A stretch of 6,338 nt of DNA from Paracoccaceae bacterium (lineage in GTDB: Bacteria; Pseudomonadota; Alphaproteobacteria; Rhodobacterales; Rhodobacteraceae), in contig SKNG01000380.1 in NCBI GenBank assembly GCA_007120685.1, forward strand, positions 1 through 6,338, written 5' to 3'. The translations under genes were made by a program, and so were the position numbers. Under the pieces are notes generated by a model, which did no database searches, was not told the DNA's origin, and worked only from the letters and a program-made list of their open reading frames with translations. Of this stretch, positions 6,141 through 6,338 are shown piece after piece. Positions within the stretch are counted from its first letter, which is position 1. Each line of letters starts with the position of its first letter.

Positions 6141-6338
6141 TCAGCGCCGCAGCGGGTCGGCCGGATAGGTGCCGAGGATCTTCAGCCGGGTGGTGAAATA
6201 GCGCAGCTCGTCCAGCGCCAGGCGCACATTGGCGTCGTCCGGGTGCCCCTCGACATCGGCATAGAATTGCGTGGCGGTGAACGACCCGCCGACCATGTAG
6301 CTTTCCAGCTTGGTCATGTTCACCCCGTTGGTGGCAAA
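6141..6338 (-). CDS. pheA: Prephenate dehydratase, C-terminal ACT domain (5' end outside window)
   Basis: Prephenate dehydratase converts prephenate to phenylpyruvate in phenylalanine biosynthesis, in the cytoplasm. Only the last 65 codons are present, ending at TGA 6143-6141. The frame is open through the right edge, where it reads FATNGVN, so the in-frame GTG at 6323-6321 is an internal valine, not a start. The segment FATNGVNMTKLESY, then VGGSFTATQFYADVEGH, is the phenylalanine-binding ACT domain that allosterically inhibits the enzyme. The classical ESRP element appears as LESY followed by MVGG, a variant I associate with Rhodobacteraceae. The catalytic PDT domain with its T-R-F motif lies outside. 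The gene converges on nudC, with the paired palindromic terminators between them. Confidence 0.85.
   Translation of the reverse strand, partial: FATNGVNMTKLESYMVGGSFTATQFYADVEGHPDDANVRLALDELRYFTTRLKILGTYPADPLRR

Noticed and set aside
1..6338. Mobile element, CRISPR, tRNA/rRNA, toxin-antitoxin or phage-defence module
   Set aside because: No transposase, integrase, spaced repeats, tRNA-like fold or small paired genes were seen. Every long coding stretch belongs to an ordinary metabolic family with uniform base composition.

Overview
The window is about two-thirds G+C, with compact coding in which nearly all codons end in G or C. It looks like chromosome of an alphaproteobacterium, most likely Rhodobacteraceae (Paracoccus/Rhodobacter-like). 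The best lineage clue is the C-terminal ACT domain of prephenate dehydratase at the right edge, with its LESYMVGG and QFYADVEGHPDD motifs. The taxonomic call is recognition by eye, not a database search.

Layout, left to right. Bases 3-179 (+) are the last 58 codons of a glutathione S-transferase-like protein. A 131-base gap with a GC-rich hairpin follows. Bases 311-2815 (+) encode an 834-residue flavoprotein of the dimethylglycine/sarcosine dehydrogenase family, with fused DAO, FAO_M and GcvT domains. It converges on a CpdB-like 2',3'-cyclic-nucleotide phosphodiesterase/3'-nucleotidase on the minus strand (stop at 2860, start at 4842 or 4821). The 44-base convergent junction holds a 16-base tandem repeat and a hairpin. 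A divergent control region of about 236 bases separates cpdB from nudC (+, probable TTG start at 5079, end 6059), the NAD(H)/NAD-capped-RNA pyrophosphatase. Two abutting perfect 22-base palindromes form a terminator block between nudC and the converging prephenate dehydratase gene (minus, 6141 to beyond 6338).

Functionally the genes are mostly independent. The flavoprotein would feed one-carbon units from methylated glycines into tetrahydrofolate. CpdB and NudC are divergently transcribed and both process RNA- or nucleotide-derived phosphoesters (2',3'-cyclic nucleotides, NAD(H), NAD-capped RNA), which suggests a loose nucleotide-salvage/RNA-turnover theme. PheA belongs to phenylalanine biosynthesis. 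No mobile element, CRISPR array, tRNA, rRNA or toxin-antitoxin pair was seen, and I do not see a convincing undescribed system. The points most worth a second look are the paired palindromic terminators, the CpdB homologue without an evident signal peptide and with both presumed base-stacking tyrosines replaced by phenylalanine, the non-ATG starts of cpdB and nudC, and the operator-like palindrome between them.
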